NCBI GenBank assembly: GCA_002314445.1
Contig: DCFX01000069.1
Location: 29,333 to 38,615 of the forward strand
DNA length: 9,283 bases
DNA from: Treponema sp. UBA1793
Lineage (GTDB): Bacteria > Spirochaetota > Spirochaetia > Treponematales > Treponemataceae
Reading direction: 5' to 3'
In this document: positions 6,973-9,283 of the stretch, piece by piece
Numbering within the stretch: the first letter of the stretch is position 1
Layout: each line of letters opens with the position of its first letter
Translations under genes and position numbers: made by a program
Notes under the pieces: generated by a model
Database searches by the model: none
What the model was told of the DNA's origin: nothing
The model's input: only the letters and a program-made list of their open reading frames with translations

Positions 6973-7841
6973 TGTTTTACCTCTTTATGTTCCATTGACT
7001 TTATAATGAAATAAATAAGAAAGAGCATTACGAAGAACAAAACATCTGATAATGTTGTTCCCATTGCGAGATTTCCCTTGGAAAATTCCTTATAGACGGC
7101 GGTATTAATGACGCCTGTTGCATCTCCCGGCCCTCCGTTTGTAAGCGAATATATCATATCAAATACGCGGAGCCCGTAGGTTATGTTGAGAACGGTGGTG
7201 TTGATAATAACGGGGGTAAGAAGGGGGAGCGTTATTTTTGTAAATCTCTGAACTGCATTGGCACCGTCAATGGCTGCTGCTTCATAATAATCAGGAGAGA
7301 TGGATGTAAGCCCGGCAATCATAACGACCATGATATAGCCGACGCCTTTCCATGTATCGACTGCGATTACAGTCGGAAATACGAGATGCGGATCGGTAAG
7401 CCAGTTGAGGGCAAGTTTTTCAAGTCCGACGCTGCGTAAAGCCTCGTTCAGAAATCCTCTTGTGGGATGCAGCATGCTTTTAAAAACAAGCCCGACAACA
7501 AGATATGAAAGAACCTGCGGAAGAAAATATATCATCCGCTGAAGACTGTTTGCCTTAATAAATTTCTGCGTAAGCAGCAGTGCAAGTAAACAGCCGATTA
7601 CCGTTTTAAGCGCCGTTGTGCATATGGTAAAATATACTGTATGCCAGATGTACTGCGTATAGTCGGCTGAAAATATCTTCCGGTAATTTTCAAGTCCGAC
7701 AAATTTAATATTGTCAAAATAGATATTCCAGTCTGTAAAAGAGTATCCTATGCCCATAAGACTTGGAAGAAAGAAGAAGACAAAATAAAGTACTACTGCT
7801 CCTATTGTAAAATACCAGGGATAGGTCCGTTTTATATTCAT
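6969..7841 (-). CDS. CUT1 sugar ABC transporter permease 1 (MalF/YesP-like)
   Basis: This is an inner-membrane permease of 290 residues with about six helices. The first, near residues 12-33, is followed by the family motif GIGYSFTDWNIYFDNIKFVGLENYRKIF. The EAA loop, EAAAIDGANAVQRFTKITLPLLTPV, begins at Glu187. Short MalF-like subunits of this kind pair with MalG-like ones in CUT1 transporters for oligosaccharides. The start at 7841 is supported by AAGGA 8 nt upstream in an A-rich stretch. It is preceded by a strong hairpin that separates it from the binding-protein gene, and it overlaps the next permease by 4 bp. Confidence 0.94.
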   Translation of the reverse strand: MNIKRTYPWYFTIGAVVLYFVFFFLPSLMGIGYSFTDWNIYFDNIKFVGLENYRKIFSADYTQYIWHTVYFTICTTALKTVIGCLLALLLTQKFIKANSLQRMIYFLPQVLSYLVVGLVFKSMLHPTRGFLNEALRSVGLEKLALNWLTDPHLVFPTVIAVDTWKGVGYIMVVMIAGLTSISPDYYEAAAIDGANAVQRFTKITLPLLTPVIINTTVLNITYGLRVFDMIYSLTNGGPGDATGVINTAVYKEFSKGNLAMGTTLSDVLFFVMLFLIYFIIKSMEHKEVKQ

Positions 7842-7860
7842 TTTTTTTCCTTACTTTAAA

Positions 7861-7890
7861 AGGACAGTGCCGGCTTTGCGGCACTGTCCT
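7861..7890 (-). terminator. Intercistronic hairpin between binding-protein and permease genes
   Basis: AGGACAGTGCCG (7861-7872) and CGGCACTGTCCT (7879-7890) form a perfect 12-bp stem around a 6-nt loop, starting 27 nt after the binding-protein stop. Only TTTAAAG follows the stem on the minus strand, so termination would be partial at most. The likely role, by analogy with other binding-protein operons, is to stabilise the upstream mRNA or let only some transcripts continue. That would give more binding protein than permease. It fills most of the 76-bp gap between the two genes. Confidence 0.75.
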
Positions 7891-7917
7891 GCTTATTAAA
7901 AACTGTCCTGAAGCTGT

Positions 7918-9237
7918 TTATTTTACCCAGCCCGGATCGCGGAGAAGTTCTGCCTGCTCGTTTCTTCGTTTAATAATACTCTGCAGGACGTCTTCGGGAG
8001 TTTTTGTTCCCATGTACATTGATTCAAGATCTTTTCCGACATCCATCCACTGGCTGTCTACGTAATTCACTGAAGTCTGAACGACATTCGCTTTTGAGTG
8101 TGCGTTGATGTACGTATTCTCCGAGTCTGAATATTTCGTCTTAATTCCTGTCCAGCAGACTTCGTTAATTCCTTCCTGACCTTCAAGTCGTTTTACAAGA
8201 TTTTCATTCTTTGCAAGGAAGCTGAAGAACGCTTTTGCTTCGTCAATGTGTTTGCTGTCTTTATTAATAAAATATGCATTGCTCGCGGGATTTACGCCGA
8301 TAACCTGGTTGTCGCCCCATGGCATGACAAACTGTCCGAAGTCTTCCGCTTTCGCATCAGGGTAATCCGCATGTATTTCGCTCTTGAAGCCAAGCTCCGC
8401 TATTGTCATTGCGCATTTTCCGGTTGCCAGCGCTTCTTTCGCATTTTCCCATGCATTGCTCAGGTAGTCTTTTCCGAAATACCCCAGACGGGCAGATTCG
8501 TTAAGTTCGTTCAATATAACAAGCAGGTCGGGAACTTTATCGAAATTGATTTCATTTTTATTCAGTTTGCTGTACAGGTCGGGATCTTTTGAAAGATACA
8601 GTCCGCCCGTTTCAAACAAAGGAAGGACCTGGTGCCAGCCGTCCGTTGTCGCTTCATACACGGGCGTTACACCGTTTTTAAGGAGTGTGCTGCAGACCTT
8701 TTTGAATTCTGCATACGATGTCGGAGGTGTAAGATTATATTTTTCGAATATCTTTTTATTGTAGATATAAAAATACATTTTCGGGCCGGCGAATGAAATG
8801 CCGTAAACGTTCCCGTTATCCGACACAGCTGCTGCCGTTGTGGGGTACATTCTGCTTACCCATTCTTCATTTGTAAGAGGCACGCAGTATTTTGCAACTT
8901 TGAGGCTGGACGCAAGGTTTATCGGGGTGTCGACACAGAAAACATCAGGAGCTTCGCCTGAATCCAGTTTAACTTTTATCAGATCCCGCCATTGTGCATC
9001 GGGAGTAACCTGAAAATCGACTTTTACGCCTGTTTCTGCTTCATATTCTTTTGCAAGCGACTGCACAATTCCTGAAGTAGGGAGACCGCTCTGATGAATG
9101 CCGAACGTCAGAGTTACTGCTTTTTCCTTTGTTTGCGAAGAATTCCCTGTCGGGTTCTTTTTAGTAAGTACAACAATAGAACTGACCGCAGCAAGTACGA
9201 TAACAGCTATCAGTACATATAACGATGATTTTTTCAT
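7918..9237 (-). CDS. Extracellular sugar-binding protein of the CUT1 ABC transporter
   Basis: This is a family 1 solute-binding protein of 439 residues that would capture the sugar outside the membrane and deliver it to the two permeases. The N-terminus MKKSSLYVLIAVIVLAAVSS is a signal peptide or anchor (hydrophobic about 6-25). The mature part follows the usual pattern: VTLTFGIHQSG as first strand, LAKEYEAETGVKVDFQ, DVFCVDTP, YGISFAGPKMYFYIYNKKIFEKYNLTPPTSYAEF, and a late AFFSFLAKNENLVKRL helix. Most Gram-positive homologues are lipoproteins with a cysteine after the signal; none is present here, so the protein is either periplasmic or held by an uncleaved N-terminal helix. The start has GAGAGG about 9 nt upstream. 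It is first in the operon; the promoter lies in or beyond the last 46 bp. The ligand is inferred, from the alpha-xylosidase, to be an alpha-xylosyl oligosaccharide. Confidence 0.93.
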   Translation of the reverse strand: MKKSSLYVLIAVIVLAAVSSIVVLTKKNPTGNSSQTKEKAVTLTFGIHQSGLPTSGIVQSLAKEYEAETGVKVDFQVTPDAQWRDLIKVKLDSGEAPDVFCVDTPINLASSLKVAKYCVPLTNEEWVSRMYPTTAAAVSDNGNVYGISFAGPKMYFYIYNKKIFEKYNLTPPTSYAEFKKVCSTLLKNGVTPVYEATTDGWHQVLPLFETGGLYLSKDPDLYSKLNKNEINFDKVPDLLVILNELNESARLGYFGKDYLSNAWENAKEALATGKCAMTIAELGFKSEIHADYPDAKAEDFGQFVMPWGDNQVIGVNPASNAYFINKDSKHIDEAKAFFSFLAKNENLVKRLEGQEGINEVCWTGIKTKYSDSENTYINAHSKANVVQTSVNYVDSQWMDVGKDLESMYMGTKTPEDVLQSIIKRRNEQAELLRDPGWVK

Positions 9238-9283
9238 GTGTTTACCTCTCTTAACATGTAATTAAGGCTAACACTGTTTTTTT
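9238..9283 (-). other. 5' leader of the sugar operon, truncated by the window edge
   Basis: This 46-bp stretch upstream of the binding-protein gene carries its GAGAGG ribosome site. Further upstream it reads AT-rich, with an A-run at the edge (on the minus strand). I see no convincing pair of promoter boxes inside it; the promoter and any operator for the AraC-type regulator probably lie beyond the window. Confidence 0.4.

Noticed and set aside
1..9283. CRISPR array, transposon, phage or toxin-antitoxin system
   Set aside because: No regularly spaced repeats, transposase, integrase or complete toxin-antitoxin genes are visible; all long frames belong to common housekeeping-type families.

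Overview
The window looks like an ordinary piece of bacterial chromosome carrying a sugar-uptake and hydrolysis cassette, with a two-component regulator and an LrgAB-type membrane pair beside it. Eight protein genes account for almost all of it. The gene style (AGGA/GGAGG-type ribosome sites, a YesM/YesN-like regulatory pair beside a CUT1 ABC transporter, no transporter ATPase in the cluster) fits a clostridial Firmicute or a carbohydrate-using spirochaete such as a Treponema. The sugar-binding protein has no lipobox cysteine, which leans slightly towards an organism with a periplasm. The lineage cannot be fixed from this sequence alone.

Layout. At 135-1198, on the minus strand, lies a translationally coupled lrgA-lrgB pair (ATGA overlap). 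A likely terminator hairpin sits at 15-34. A divergent intergenic region of about 200 bp (1199-1398) holds candidate promoters for both directions, an inverted repeat and a 12-codon mini-ORF. On the plus strand, 1399-3904 encodes a membrane sensor histidine kinase overlapping (11 bp) a compact response regulator with an AraC-type DNA-binding domain. Converging on it, and overlapping its 3' end by 23 bp, is a minus-strand operon. In transcription order it runs: sugar-binding protein (9237-7918), a strong intercistronic hairpin, permease 1 (7841-6969), permease 2 (6972-6145, ATGA overlap), then a YicI-type GH31 alpha-xylosidase (6140-3882).

How the parts work together (inference). The ABC transporter probably imports an alpha-xylosyl-containing oligosaccharide such as isoprimeverose or another xyloglucan fragment. 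The cytoplasmic GH31 enzyme would then release xylose from it. The ATPase must come from elsewhere, as is common for CUT1 systems sharing an MsmX/MalK-like ATPase. The kinase/regulator pair is the natural candidate to sense the sugar and control the operon. LrgAB, related to pyruvate/glycolate-type transporters and formerly called holin-like, may be an independent neighbour or may share the regulator through the divergent region.

I found no mobile element, CRISPR array, tRNA, rRNA or clearly novel multi-gene system. The most interesting items are small: the 12-bp hairpin between the binding-protein and permease genes, the antitoxin-like 12-codon ORF ahead of the kinase, the binding protein without a lipobox, the unusually short regulator, and the convergent gene overlap.
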